Below are positions 25,566-34,047 of a stretch of DNA of 58,424 bases, in pieces. The notes below the pieces were generated by a model. It made no database searches and had not been told where the DNA came from. It was given only the letters and a program-made list of their open reading frames with translations. Source of the stretch: an uncultured Chthonomonas sp. (lineage in GTDB: Bacteria; Armatimonadota; Chthonomonadetes; Chthonomonadales; CAJBBX01). Each line of letters opens with the position of its first letter. Position 1 is the first letter of the stretch. Location: positions 1-58,424 of the forward strand of contig CAISJD010000071.1 of assembly GCA_903885605.1 (NCBI GenBank). The letters run 5' to 3'. The translations under genes and the position numbers were made by a program.

Positions 25566-26456
25566 ATGGTTGCAGGCGTTCTGGCGGCGGCGGTTGTGCT
25601 GGCGATGGTCCCGGGCGGCGAGGGGCCCCTCTTCCGGTTCGGCCTGGTGGCCGACACGCAGTATGCCGACAAGCCCACGGCGGGCACGCGCCACTACGCC
25701 GGTGCGGCTCAGAGCCTGGCCCGGTGCGTGGCCGACTTGAAGGCGCGCAAGGTCGCCTTTGCGGTCAACCTGGGCGACATCATCGACGGCCGGGGCGACG
25801 AGAGCCGCACCGACCTCGACGCCATGCTGGCGCTCTGGGCGGGACTGGGCAAGCCCGTGCGCCACGCCATCGGCAACCACTGCCTCAGCGTGCCGCGCAA
25901 GGCGTTGCTTCCGGCGCTGGGCCTACGCCGCGGCTGGTACGAGTTCCGCAAGGCGGGCTGGCGGTTCATCGTGCTGGACGGGCTGGACGTGAGCGCGGCC
26001 GGCCCCACGGGCCCCAAGGCGGCGGAACTCGCCAGGCAGTACCTGGCCCTCACGCCCAAGCTGCCCGAGTACGACGGCGCCATCGGCCGCGAGCAGCTCA
26101 ACTGGCTCCGGGTGCGCCTGGCCGACGCGCGGGCAAGGGGCGACAAGGTGGTGATTTTCTGCCACCTGCCGGTCCATCCCGACGCCACCACGGCGCCGCA
26201 CCTGCTCTGGAACCATGCCGAGGTGCTCAGCGCCGTGCAGAACGCGGGCTGCGTGCGCGCCTGGTTCGCCGGGCACGACCACGCCGGCGGCTATGCCTAT
26301 CGAGGAGGCATCCACCACTTGACGCAACGCGGCATGGTGGAGGCTCCCGAGGGCTCCAACGCCTACAGCGTCGTCAGCGTTTATCCCGACCGGCTGGTGG
26401 TCGACGGCGTGGGCCTGGCCGCCTCGCGCACCCTTGACTGGAGCGATGCACGATGA
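25566..26456 (+). CDS. Exported calcineurin-like phosphoesterase, ADPRM-like (ADP-ribose/CDP-alcohol diphosphatase family)
   Basis: 296 residues. ATG at 25566 follows GGGAGG, and a short hydrophobic leader (GVLAAAVVLAMVPGG) suggests export. Metallophosphoesterase motifs appear in order: FGLVADTQYAD, NLGDIIDG, AIGNHC, FCHLPVHP and FAGHDH, which supply the two-metal ligands. The pattern of the first motif plus TRHYAGAAQSL and the short spacing resemble Mn-dependent ADP-ribose/CDP-alcohol diphosphatases rather than generic phosphodiesterases. Those are cytosolic, so the leader here is odd. The stop overlaps the next start (ATGA), linking it to the heme protein gene. The substrate is uncertain. 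Confidence 0.8.
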   Translation: MVAGVLAAAVVLAMVPGGEGPLFRFGLVADTQYADKPTAGTRHYAGAAQSLARCVADLKARKVAFAVNLGDIIDGRGDESRTDLDAMLALWAGLGKPVRHAIGNHCLSVPRKALLPALGLRRGWYEFRKAGWRFIVLDGLDVSAAGPTGPKAAELARQYLALTPKLPEYDGAIGREQLNWLRVRLADARARGDKVVIFCHLPVHPDATTAPHLLWNHAEVLSAVQNAGCVRAWFAGHDHAGGYAYRGGIHHLTQRGMVEAPEGSNAYSVVSVYPDRLVVDGVGLAASRTLDWSDAR

Positions 26457-29305
26457 CGACTTCGCGGCGCCGCGCCTCGGCGGCCATTGCGCTGCTGCCC
26501 GCCCTGGGCGCCGTCGGCCTGCTGCTGGCCTATGCGGGCAGGGCCGCCGCGCCGCCTGCGCCCGAGAACCTGGCGCGACGGGCAACGGCGTCGGCTACAT
26601 CCGAGTACAGCGCCGCCTACCTGGCCGCGTTCGCCGTCGACGGCAAGACACCCGGCGGCGGGAGCCAGGCCGACACCAACCAGGCCTGGTGCGTCAACGG
26701 CGCCACGAACGCCAAGGGCGCCGACCTGACGCTGACCTGGCCCGAGCCGGTCAGCGTGGCTCAGGTGGTCTACTACGGCCGCACCGCCTGGTTCGCAGAG
26801 GAGTGCTGGTCGGCCTGCACGCTCTACGCCGACGGCTCCGAGCAGCCGCTCTGCAGCTTCCCGCTGAAGATGGGCCACGGCCCGCAGCCGCTGGACCTGC
26901 CGCAGCCCGTGACCGTGAGCCGACTGACGCTCCGTTTCGCCGGCGGCTTCGGCGGCATGAACCCCGGCGCCTCCGAGGTGGAGGTCTACGCCCAACCGAC
27001 GGCTCCCGGCGCGCTGGGCAAGTTCATCCCGCTGCCGCCCGGCACGCCGGTGATCGAAGTGGATCCGCCCGAGGCGCCTGAGTTGGCCGCCCGCCTGAAG
27101 GGCCTCGGATGCGACAGCCTGGTGCTCATCCGGCGGCATGAGATCAACTGCAGCCACGTCTACACCTACCACATGGAGGGCTTCCAGCCCGGCGGGGCGC
27201 TCTCGCTCCTCTCGCTGCGTGACGGCACGGTGCGCGACCTGGTGCCGTCGCCGCAGGGCGAGATCCTCGACTGCGATGTGAGCTGGGACGGCCGCACGAT
27301 CCTCTTCAGCTGGCGCCGCACGCCGGAGGAGGGCTTCCACGTCTATGCGATCCGCGCCGACGGCACGGGACTGCGGCAGCTGACCAAGGGCGACTGGCAC
27401 GACTACAACGCCTGCTGGCTCCCCGACGGCGGCATCGCCTTCCTCAGCACGCGGAGCGCCCGCTTCGCCTACTGCTGGGTCTCGCCCGTGGGCATCCTGC
27501 ACCGGATGAATGCCGACGGCACGGGCGTGCGGCGCCTCTCGGCCAACATCGTCAACGACTTCACCCCCGCCGTCATGTCCGACGGGCGCATCATCTACAG
27601 CCGCTGGGAGTACGTGGACAAGCCCGCCATCCCGATCCAGAGCCTCTGGACCATCCGCCCCGACGGCACCGCCCTGGAGGGCTACTACGGCAACGGCGTC
27701 CTGAGCCCGGCCACCTTCATGGAGGCGCAACCCATCCCCGGCTCCCGCGCCGTTCTCTGCACGCTCACCAGCCACAACGGCCCCGCCCGCGGCGCCACGG
27801 CCATCGTGGACCCCACCCACGGCGTCAACTCGCCGCTGGCCATCCGCAACCTGACACCCGAGATCAACATCGGCCGGGTGGACCGCGGCGACGGCAACGC
27901 GGTGCGCGGCCCCTTCGAGAACCCCTACCCGCTGGACGCAGAGACCTATCTCGTCTCCATGCGCGGCCGCGTCCTCCTGCGCCGCTACGACGATCAGGGC
28001 GCGCTCACGGTCATCGACCGTCCCGGCGGCGGCATGGGCTGGTACTCGCCCCGCCCGCTCCGGCCGCGTCCGCGCCCCGTCACGCTGCCGCAGCTGCCCC
28101 CGCGCCTCGCCGAGGGTGAGTGGGCCGTGGTGACGCTCTCCGACGTCTACCAGGGCATGGCGCCCGAGGTGCGGCGAGGCGAGGTGCGCTCGATCTGCGT
28201 GGTCGAGGAGGTGACGAAGAACGTCCGCACTGACGTGAGCAAGCGCGCCTTCGGTTTCCAGTTCCCCGTGATCTCCTGCGGCGCGACCTACGCCTGCAAG
28301 CGGGTCTGGGGCTGGGCGCCGGTGGCCGAGGACGGCTCCGCCACCTTCCGCGTTCCGTCGGGGAGGCCGATCTACTTCATGGCGCTGGACGCCCAGGGGC
28401 GCGCGCTGCAGCGCATGCGGACCTTTACGCACCTGATGCCCGGCGAGCGCCAGGGGTGCGTGGGTTGCCACGAGCCGCGGGGCCAGGCGCCCGTGCCCAG
28501 CCGCGGCGGGCCGCAACAGCCTGCCTCGCTCCGCAAGCCCTGGTGGGGCCAGGGCGTGGGCTTCGACTACAGCCGCATCGTCCAGCCGATCCTCGATAGG
28601 CGCTGTGGCGGCTGCCACTCGCCCGAGGCCAGGGCCGGCGGCGTCGACCTGAGCGGCGACAAGACGGACTTCTTCAACGTCTCCTACGAGACGCTGGCCC
28701 GCGGGCGGCGCGACGGCGGCATGTGGGACAACCCATACACCAGCTGGATCCCCACCTACAACGGCTTCGAGGCGAACATCCTCCAGAACCGGCCGCGGAC
28801 CTGGGGCTCGCCGCGCAGCCGCCTGGCGGACATCGTCATCGGGGGCCACCCGGATGCGGCCGGCCGGAAGCGCATCGCGATGCCGAACGATGAGCGGCAG
28901 GCGATCCTCACCTGGATCGACCTGAATGTCCCCTACTACGGCACCTCCGAGACCGCCTACCCCGACAACGAGGGCTGCCGCCGCATGGTCCCGTCGCGTC
29001 TGGATCCGGTGCTGGCCGAGGTGGCCGCGCGGCGATGCCGCGGATGCCACAAGGCGGGCATCCCGCGCGAGGTCTGGTACCGCGTGACGCGGCCCGAGCG
29101 GAACCCGTTCCTCACTGCGCCGCTTGCCCGTGCGGCGGGCGGCACGCAGCGGTGCGGCCAGGCCGTCTTCGCCGACCGCGCCGATCCCGACTACCGGGCG
29201 ATCCTGGCGACCTTCGACGAGGTGGCCCGCCGGCTCGCAGCCCGCCCACGTATGGACATGCCCGGCGCCACGCCCGCGGTGGGCGTGAGCCGGGCATGCC
29301 GGTAG
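26453..29305 (+). CDS. HzsA-related exported protein: discoidin domain, beta-propeller and three CxxCH heme sites
   Basis: 950 residues. After a signal anchor (IALLPALGAVGLLLAYAG) comes an F5/8-type C (discoidin) domain of about 150 residues (ATASATSEYSAAYLAAFAVDG). A TolB/WD-like propeller follows (ILDCDVSWDGRTILFSWRR, YAIRADGTGLRQLT). The C-terminal half carries three c-type heme motifs: CVGCH near 669, CGGCH near 718 and CRGCH near 862. Large proteins with this layout are annotated as hydrazine synthase subunit A-related, but most occur in organisms without anammox and no other anammox gene is present here. An electron-transfer or oxidative role in glycan turnover is possible. Translation is coupled to the upstream phosphoesterase gene. 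Confidence 0.85.
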   Translation: MTTSRRRASAAIALLPALGAVGLLLAYAGRAAAPPAPENLARRATASATSEYSAAYLAAFAVDGKTPGGGSQADTNQAWCVNGATNAKGADLTLTWPEPVSVAQVVYYGRTAWFAEECWSACTLYADGSEQPLCSFPLKMGHGPQPLDLPQPVTVSRLTLRFAGGFGGMNPGASEVEVYAQPTAPGALGKFIPLPPGTPVIEVDPPEAPELAARLKGLGCDSLVLIRRHEINCSHVYTYHMEGFQPGGALSLLSLRDGTVRDLVPSPQGEILDCDVSWDGRTILFSWRRTPEEGFHVYAIRADGTGLRQLTKGDWHDYNACWLPDGGIAFLSTRSARFAYCWVSPVGILHRMNADGTGVRRLSANIVNDFTPAVMSDGRIIYSRWEYVDKPAIPIQSLWTIRPDGTALEGYYGNGVLSPATFMEAQPIPGSRAVLCTLTSHNGPARGATAIVDPTHGVNSPLAIRNLTPEINIGRVDRGDGNAVRGPFENPYPLDAETYLVSMRGRVLLRRYDDQGALTVIDRPGGGMGWYSPRPLRPRPRPVTLPQLPPRLAEGEWAVVTLSDVYQGMAPEVRRGEVRSICVVEEVTKNVRTDVSKRAFGFQFPVISCGATYACKRVWGWAPVAEDGSATFRVPSGRPIYFMALDAQGRALQRMRTFTHLMPGERQGCVGCHEPRGQAPVPSRGGPQQPASLRKPWWGQGVGFDYSRIVQPILDRRCGGCHSPEARAGGVDLSGDKTDFFNVSYETLARGRRDGGMWDNPYTSWIPTYNGFEANILQNRPRTWGSPRSRLADIVIGGHPDAAGRKRIAMPNDERQAILTWIDLNVPYYGTSETAYPDNEGCRRMVPSRLDPVLAEVAARRCRGCHKAGIPREVWYRVTRPERNPFLTAPLARAAGGTQRCGQAVFADRADPDYRAILATFDEVARRLAARPRMDMPGATPAVGVSRACR

Positions 29306-29306
29306 G

Positions 29307-29344
29307 TCGGGGCGTCGGCTACAGGTAGGGCTACAGCGCCCCGA
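29307..29344 (+). terminator. Intrinsic terminator-like hairpin between convergent genes
   Basis: TCGGGGCG at 29307-29314 pairs with CGCCCCGA at 29337-29344 and is followed by TTT. It can end transcription from the rightward heme-protein operon and overlaps the last codons of the leftward TPR gene. The left 13-bp direct repeat sits partly in the loop. Confidence 0.5.
29313..29325. repeat. 13-bp direct repeat, left copy, flanking the ATPase-TPR cassette
   Basis: CGTCGGCTACAGG, identical to 32404-32416. The two copies bracket the two-gene cassette at 29331-32361 with 5 bp and 42 bp to spare. This is a candidate target-site duplication or recombination site. Confidence 0.6.
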
Positions 29345-31040
29345 TTTCGTCCGGCCCAGAGGTGCCCGGCCAACGTGCGAGCCACTGCTTGAGCAGCTGC
29401 GCCTCGGGCAGCCTCAGCCGCACCGCCTCGGCATGTGCCGTGCTAAGCAGCCGCTCCGCCTCGGGGCGGTCATCAGGCTTGGCGCGCCGGGCCAGCAACA
29501 CGGCGACGTTGGCCCGCGCGACCAGCGTCGACCGCACATCGCCCAGTCGCTCGTACGTCGGCAGTTCCTCCTCCCTCCGGATGCGCAGGGCCTCGTCCAG
29601 GTCACCGCGGGCTTGGAGGATGTCGGCGATAGCGCCCCACGTGATTGCCGTCTGGAGAACATCATCTAGCTGTCTGAATACTGGAAGAATGATATCACGG
29701 TTAATCCTCAGGGCCTGGTCTAGGTCACCGCGTACCTTTAGTATATCGGCAATCTTGCCCTTGGCCACCGCCATCTCGCGCACATCGCCTAGTCGCTCGT
29801 AAACCGGCAACTCCTCCTCCTGCCTGATGCGCAGCGATTCATCAAGTTCGCCGCGCACTTGGAGGATGTCGGCGACCTGGCCCTCCGCTAGGGCCAATGA
29901 CCGAGCATCTCCAAGCTGCCTGAACCACGGTATGCACTCCTCCCGCAGGGCGTGCAAGGCCTCGTCCAGGTTGCCGCGTCGGTACAGGATGTCCGCGACC
30001 TTGCTCTTTGCGACCGCCACGGACCTGACATCGCCCAGTCGCTCATATACCGGTAACTCCTCCTCTCGCCGGATGCGCAGTGATTCATCGAGGTCACCAC
30101 GCGCTTGGAGGATGTCGGCAACCTGGCCCTTCGCTACAGCCAATGACCGGGCATCGCCTAGCCGCTCAAGCTGCGGGATGCACTCATCGCGCAGCGTGAG
30201 TAGCGCTTCGTCCAGATCGCCGCGGATCATAGCGACCGTGGCTACGCGGGCATACGCCTGTGCACGGGCCAATGGCACATTGGTCTTCTCGGTCAAAGCG
30301 ATCGCCTGATGCACAGCCGCCAGTGCCTCGTCAAGGGCCCCACGCAGTATGTAGGCATCAGCGGCGCGGATAAGGAGAGCCGTGCGATCTCGTTGAGCCT
30401 GAGGGCGCGAGCTGGCGGCGAGGCCGTTGGCCAGGTCCACGTAGTGCAACCCGGGTTGCAGTTGGTCAGCCATCAGGTCACCGACCAGCCATGGCTCTGG
30501 CGTTGTCGGGCGAACGCCTCCGGCGGTGGCACGGTCCGGAGGGTCTGGTATGGCAAACACATGGGACCGCACCGACCAGAAGTCCGGTGCCATGTCGTGA
30601 ACCACCGTCAGCATCTCGGGCACGCAGCAAAGCACAAGGGTGCCGGGACATGACTGGATAATCCGGTTCCGCTGCTCGTTTAGTAGCACGGCTGCACGCG
30701 TCCAAGCGGCATGAACCTCGACGCGGAGGCCATGGGGCAGCAGCACCCAGACCGGCCTGCCTCCCGTCGGCACGGGCCGGGTGAGGAGATCAACTGATAC
30801 GTTGCGTAAGGCTTCAGGCGTCTGAGCTAGCATCTGCACAACCAGATCGCTGGAGCGCTCGCCTTGGAGCCGGTCGGCTACCTCTTTGAGCGCCCAAACT
30901 GAGGGTGAGACAACGAAGTCCAACTCGAATCCGTCGGCCAATTCCATGCTAGTCAGGAGTAGCCGGTAGGCTTCCTCGCCTTCGGATCCGAGGTCAAGGG
31001 CACCCGTCGCCGCACGAATGGGCACGAAGTCCGGGGCCAT
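29331..31040 (-). CDS. TPR protein with unrecognised N-terminal domain, partner of the STAND-like ATPase
   Basis: 569 residues, cytoplasmic. Residues 1 to about 215 form an alpha/beta domain I cannot place (features: GGRPVWVLLPHGLRVEV, NEQRNRIIQSCPG, APDFWSVRSHVFAIP); it lacks a P-loop. From about 233 there are seven TPR-like units. Six of them (273-518) are exactly 41 residues long and alternate between two types: one with ECIP and LGDARSLA, the other with RIRREEELPVYERLGDVR. The nucleotide sequence repeats with a 246-bp period, so expansion was recent. The gene begins 4 bp after the ATPase stop and must be co-expressed with it. G+C is visibly lower than in neighbours. The likely role is target recognition or effector scaffold for the ATPase; the function is unknown. 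Confidence 0.75.
   Translation of the reverse strand: MAPDFVPIRAATGALDLGSEGEEAYRLLLTSMELADGFELDFVVSPSVWALKEVADRLQGERSSDLVVQMLAQTPEALRNVSVDLLTRPVPTGGRPVWVLLPHGLRVEVHAAWTRAAVLLNEQRNRIIQSCPGTLVLCCVPEMLTVVHDMAPDFWSVRSHVFAIPDPPDRATAGGVRPTTPEPWLVGDLMADQLQPGLHYVDLANGLAASSRPQAQRDRTALLIRAADAYILRGALDEALAAVHQAIALTEKTNVPLARAQAYARVATVAMIRGDLDEALLTLRDECIPQLERLGDARSLAVAKGQVADILQARGDLDESLRIRREEELPVYERLGDVRSVAVAKSKVADILYRRGNLDEALHALREECIPWFRQLGDARSLALAEGQVADILQVRGELDESLRIRQEEELPVYERLGDVREMAVAKGKIADILKVRGDLDQALRINRDIILPVFRQLDDVLQTAITWGAIADILQARGDLDEALRIRREEELPTYERLGDVRSTLVARANVAVLLARRAKPDDRPEAERLLSTAHAEAVRLRLPEAQLLKQWLARWPGTSGPDEIGAL
29487..30224. repeat. 246-bp tandem super-repeat in the TPR gene, three copies
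   Basis: Similar blocks begin at 29541, 29787 and 30033 (GCCCAGTCGCTC-like on the plus strand), exactly 246 bp apart. Each codes for a pair of 41-residue TPR units. Copy number could vary by unequal recombination without shifting the frame. Confidence 0.85.
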
Positions 31041-31044
31041 TACC

Positions 31045-32361
31045 TTAGCTTGGCGGCTCGGAGCGGGTTAGGGCCAACTGAACTGTCTTGGTCGCCCGGA
31101 CCAAGGGATGGAGTGCGAACCACTGGCTCCCATTCTGGTAGCAGAGGACCACATGGTGGTCGAACAGACCCGCCACTCGGAACCGATCCTCGCGGTTCAG
31201 AGCCGCTACATCGTGGTTTTCATCTATGGCGGCGTACAGGGGCCCGTCATCCGCATCCAGGGCCATGTCATAGGTATCGCGAAGCTCCAGTATCGCGCGC
31301 TCACTTCTGTCGGCCAGCCAAGCTGGCTCCATCGGCAGGCTGATGCCCTCGCTGGCCGCCGCCCTGAGCACACTCTGAAGCAGTCTAAGCAGGTCGCGAA
31401 TGAATCCGCCGCTCTCCGCCACTAGCCGCCGCACAGGTTCGACGTCGCCGAAGAGCGCCTCAATGTCCAGTCGTTTGCGCACCAGGCCCACTACGGCCTC
31501 TATCCCGGGCTCGTAAGCCGTCCGATCGGCGTTCTGGACCTTCACGACCGGCAGGACCGGGATGGGGCCGATGTTGCCCGCGCCACCGGCCAGGGTGAAG
31601 GAAAGCCAGGGTGGTACCAGCATCACCGTATGGCATGGAGGCGACTGCAGGAGCGGCCAGTCACGGGTGAAGAGGGACTCGACGCTCCGCCGCACCTCTA
31701 CTTCATTGCTGGCGTTGCCTCGAACTTTCTCGAAGCTGTCTATCATCAGCACGACAGGCCTCGGGTCCGCATGTCGCAGCTTGGCGATGGCCTCTTCGAC
31801 GTAGGTCTGACACTCCTGTATTAGCTTGGGCCTCATCTGGCCCAGATGGGTATCGATCTGCTCAAACAGGTCGGGGTTCGCCCGAGGGGTGAACTCCACC
31901 TCGGCGCCTAAGGCGCTGAGCTTAGTCTTCATGTCGATGACCGATGTCAGGGCGGCGTTGATGCGGCTGCCTATCCTCGCCAAAGCAGCGCCGAACCGAT
32001 CATCAGCGGAGAGGCTTGCCTCCAGCCCGGCGGCAATAGCAACCCAGAGCTCAAGAACGGTGGCCGGCATGCTGAGGTTAAGGAAGCACTCAGTGTCAAT
32101 GTAGACCACCTGGTACCCGGCCTGCTGTAGCCGGTGCTCCATCTGCTTGAGCTCAGTGGTCTTGCCGCTGCCGATGTGACCCGATAGTAGATGAAGGCCA
32201 GGAGCGTCCGAGAGCCCGATCGTGGTCTCGACCGTCCGAAAGATGTCCTCACCGCTACCCCGGAGGTGTTGGGCGGAGAAGTCGACATAGCGGCTATCGC
32301 CGTACTGGATGAACTGCTCCGGACGGCACTTGTTGTACGCTTCCCTAATGACGGAGTTCAT
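31045..32361 (-). CDS. STAND/AAA-type P-loop ATPase
   Basis: 438 residues. ATG at 32361 follows GGGAGGAGG. Walker A is SGHIGSGKTTEL with lysine K67. A beta-strand with YIDTECF follows, and Walker B is VVLMIDSFEK with D208. The C-terminal ~200 residues are helical and winged-helix-like (GGFIRDLLRLLQSVLRA, then YQNGSQWFALHPLV), as in STAND and ORC-type switches. No nuclease, TIR or protease domain is fused, so it would be a sensor or switch acting through its partner at 29331-31040, with which it forms a two-gene unit. Lower G+C and flanking direct repeats suggest horizontal acquisition. The exact family and the trigger are unknown. Confidence 0.8.
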   Translation of the reverse strand: MNSVIREAYNKCRPEQFIQYGDSRYVDFSAQHLRGSGEDIFRTVETTIGLSDAPGLHLLSGHIGSGKTTELKQMEHRLQQAGYQVVYIDTECFLNLSMPATVLELWVAIAAGLEASLSADDRFGAALARIGSRINAALTSVIDMKTKLSALGAEVEFTPRANPDLFEQIDTHLGQMRPKLIQECQTYVEEAIAKLRHADPRPVVLMIDSFEKVRGNASNEVEVRRSVESLFTRDWPLLQSPPCHTVMLVPPWLSFTLAGGAGNIGPIPVLPVVKVQNADRTAYEPGIEAVVGLVRKRLDIEALFGDVEPVRRLVAESGGFIRDLLRLLQSVLRAAASEGISLPMEPAWLADRSERAILELRDTYDMALDADDGPLYAAIDENHDVAALNREDRFRVAGLFDHHVVLCYQNGSQWFALHPLVRATKTVQLALTRSEPPS

Positions 32362-32403
32362 GTCGTGCCTCCTCCCGGTCGCACCACTGTAGGACGATCA
32401 GCT

Positions 32404-32416
32404 CGTCGGCTACAGG
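32404..32416. repeat. 13-bp direct repeat, right copy, flanking the ATPase-TPR cassette
   Basis: CGTCGGCTACAGG, identical to 29313-29325. This copy contains the TAG stop codon of the Ig-TPR gene (32410-32412), as expected if the cassette inserted at that gene's 3' end. Confidence 0.6.
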
Positions 32417-34017
32417 GCGCTGGGTGTGATGATCGGCTGGAAGCGGTAGCGGTAGATGCGGGTCAGGAGGTCGGCGGCGGTCGGGACATAGACGTCGTTC
32501 CAGCGCATGTCGTCGATCTTCATGGCCTTGTTCAGCAGGTCGGTGATCAGGCTTGTCTTGTCCTGATAGGAGAAGAGCAGGGCCTGTGCCACCATGGCAT
32601 CCGGCGCACCGGGCTCGAGTTCGCGGACCTTGGCCAGGAAGGGCTCGGCCTCCTGGTGGCGCTTCTGCACGAGGAACGAGACGGCTGAGGCCATCTTGGC
32701 CATGCGGTCCTCGGGATCCATCTTCCGCGCCATCTCCAGCAGGGCGTCGCCCTTCTCGTAGGGCTTGGGCTCCTTGCTGAGGAACATCTGGTAAGCGCGG
32801 ATGACGTAGGTCTCCGGCGACGACGGGTCCAGTGTGTTGCAGGCGAGGAGCGCTGCCTTCAGGTCGAAGACATCGGTCACGAGGTAGGCCCGGATCATGG
32901 CGACCTCGGGGCGTCCGGCGTCGGCTTCGTTGATCTTGGCCAGCATCTCGGAGGCCTTGGGCTTATGTCCCATGGCCATCTCGGCATAAATCGCAACCAG
33001 CGTCGCCAGGTAGCCGCCTGCCTCGAGCCCGGTTTGCACGGTCTCGCGCGCCTTCACGACCTGGTGGTTGGCCAGCAGGTAGAGGCCCTCAAGGGCGCGG
33101 GTCGTGGCGTCGCCGCGCTGGGTCTGCTTGAGCGTACGCAGGACGCCGTCGGCCTCCTTCAGGCGGCGGGAGCGAATGTAGGTGAGAAGCAGGCGGTTGA
33201 CGGTCGCCACCGGGGCCTCGTCTGCCGAGCCGGCCTCCTGGTACGATCGCGCGGCCTGGTTCCAGTTACGGGCCAGGTAGTAGGCGTCGCCCTTGGCCTC
33301 CGGCGTGTCGGCGGCGGCGGCGATGCGGGCCTCGTTCAGGCGCTGCTGCTCCATGGCGGCTTGCGAAGCTGCCGCCAGAAACTCCTCCAGCGTATCGGCG
33401 GCATCGGCGGTGAGCATGCGGAGGGCGACGAGCTCCTGCCGGGCCGCGGTCTCGGTGGGAGGCATGGTGGCGGCCAGGAGGATTTCGATGGCCTTGCCGT
33501 ACTCGCGCTGCGAGCGGAGGATGCCTGCCAGGGCGCGCGCCGCCTTCAGGTTGCCGGGATCGATCTGCAAGGCGCGGCGCGCCGCCTTCTGCGCGGCGGC
33601 GATGTCGTTGCCCTTGATGGCTTCCAGCGCGGCGTCGGCATGGAACTCAGCGCCCTTGGTCAGCTGGTTGTCGAGCGTATAGGTCGCCTTGGCCTCGGCG
33701 GTGCGGCCCTTGGCGTCGGTGGCCTTGGCGACCACGGTGTGGGCGCCCTCAGGGTCTTTCAGCGTGTCCCACTCCAGCTCATAGGGCGTGCTGGTGTCCG
33801 TGGCTCGGGCTTGGCCGTCCACAAAGAACTCCACCTTCTCCACGCCATCGTCGTCGGCGCCGGTGACCTTCGCGGCTACCTTGACTACGTCCGTCAGCGT
33901 GGCTCCGTCGGCAGGCTCCAGCCGCACGGCCAGGTCCTGGGCGCGGGCGGGGATCGCCGCGCCGGCGAGCGCCACGAACAGGGCGCCGAGCAGCGCCAAT
34001 CGGATGCGGAACACCAT
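32410..34017 (-). CDS. Exported Ig-like/TPR protein
   Basis: 535 residues. ATG at 34017 follows AAGGAGT; a signal peptide (LALLGALFVALAGAAIPARA) leads into a bacterial Ig-like domain at about 30-115 (LEPADGATLTDVVKVAAKV, VEKVEFFVDGQARA). The remaining ~400 residues are TPR-like helices (AAQKAARRALQIDPGNLKAA, MALLEMARKMDP-type repeats). It is probably periplasmic and mediates protein-protein or glycan-protein contacts. It is the third gene of a leftward operon (31 bp after the upstream exported protein). Its stop codon lies inside the right-hand 13-bp repeat next to the ATPase-TPR cassette. Confidence 0.8.
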   Translation of the reverse strand: MVFRIRLALLGALFVALAGAAIPARAQDLAVRLEPADGATLTDVVKVAAKVTGADDDGVEKVEFFVDGQARATDTSTPYELEWDTLKDPEGAHTVVAKATDAKGRTAEAKATYTLDNQLTKGAEFHADAALEAIKGNDIAAAQKAARRALQIDPGNLKAARALAGILRSQREYGKAIEILLAATMPPTETAARQELVALRMLTADAADTLEEFLAAASQAAMEQQRLNEARIAAAADTPEAKGDAYYLARNWNQAARSYQEAGSADEAPVATVNRLLLTYIRSRRLKEADGVLRTLKQTQRGDATTRALEGLYLLANHQVVKARETVQTGLEAGGYLATLVAIYAEMAMGHKPKASEMLAKINEADAGRPEVAMIRAYLVTDVFDLKAALLACNTLDPSSPETYVIRAYQMFLSKEPKPYEKGDALLEMARKMDPEDRMAKMASAVSFLVQKRHQEAEPFLAKVRELEPGAPDAMVAQALLFSYQDKTSLITDLLNKAMKIDDMRWNDVYVPTAADLLTRIYRYRFQPIITPSAL

Positions 34018-34047
34018 GTCTGACTCCTTGCCCGGACGCGTGGGAGG

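Noticed and set aside
26453-29305. Evidence for anammox from the HzsA-like protein
   Set aside because: No hydrazine dehydrogenase, HzsB/C or ladderane genes are present, and this protein type occurs widely outside anammox bacteria.
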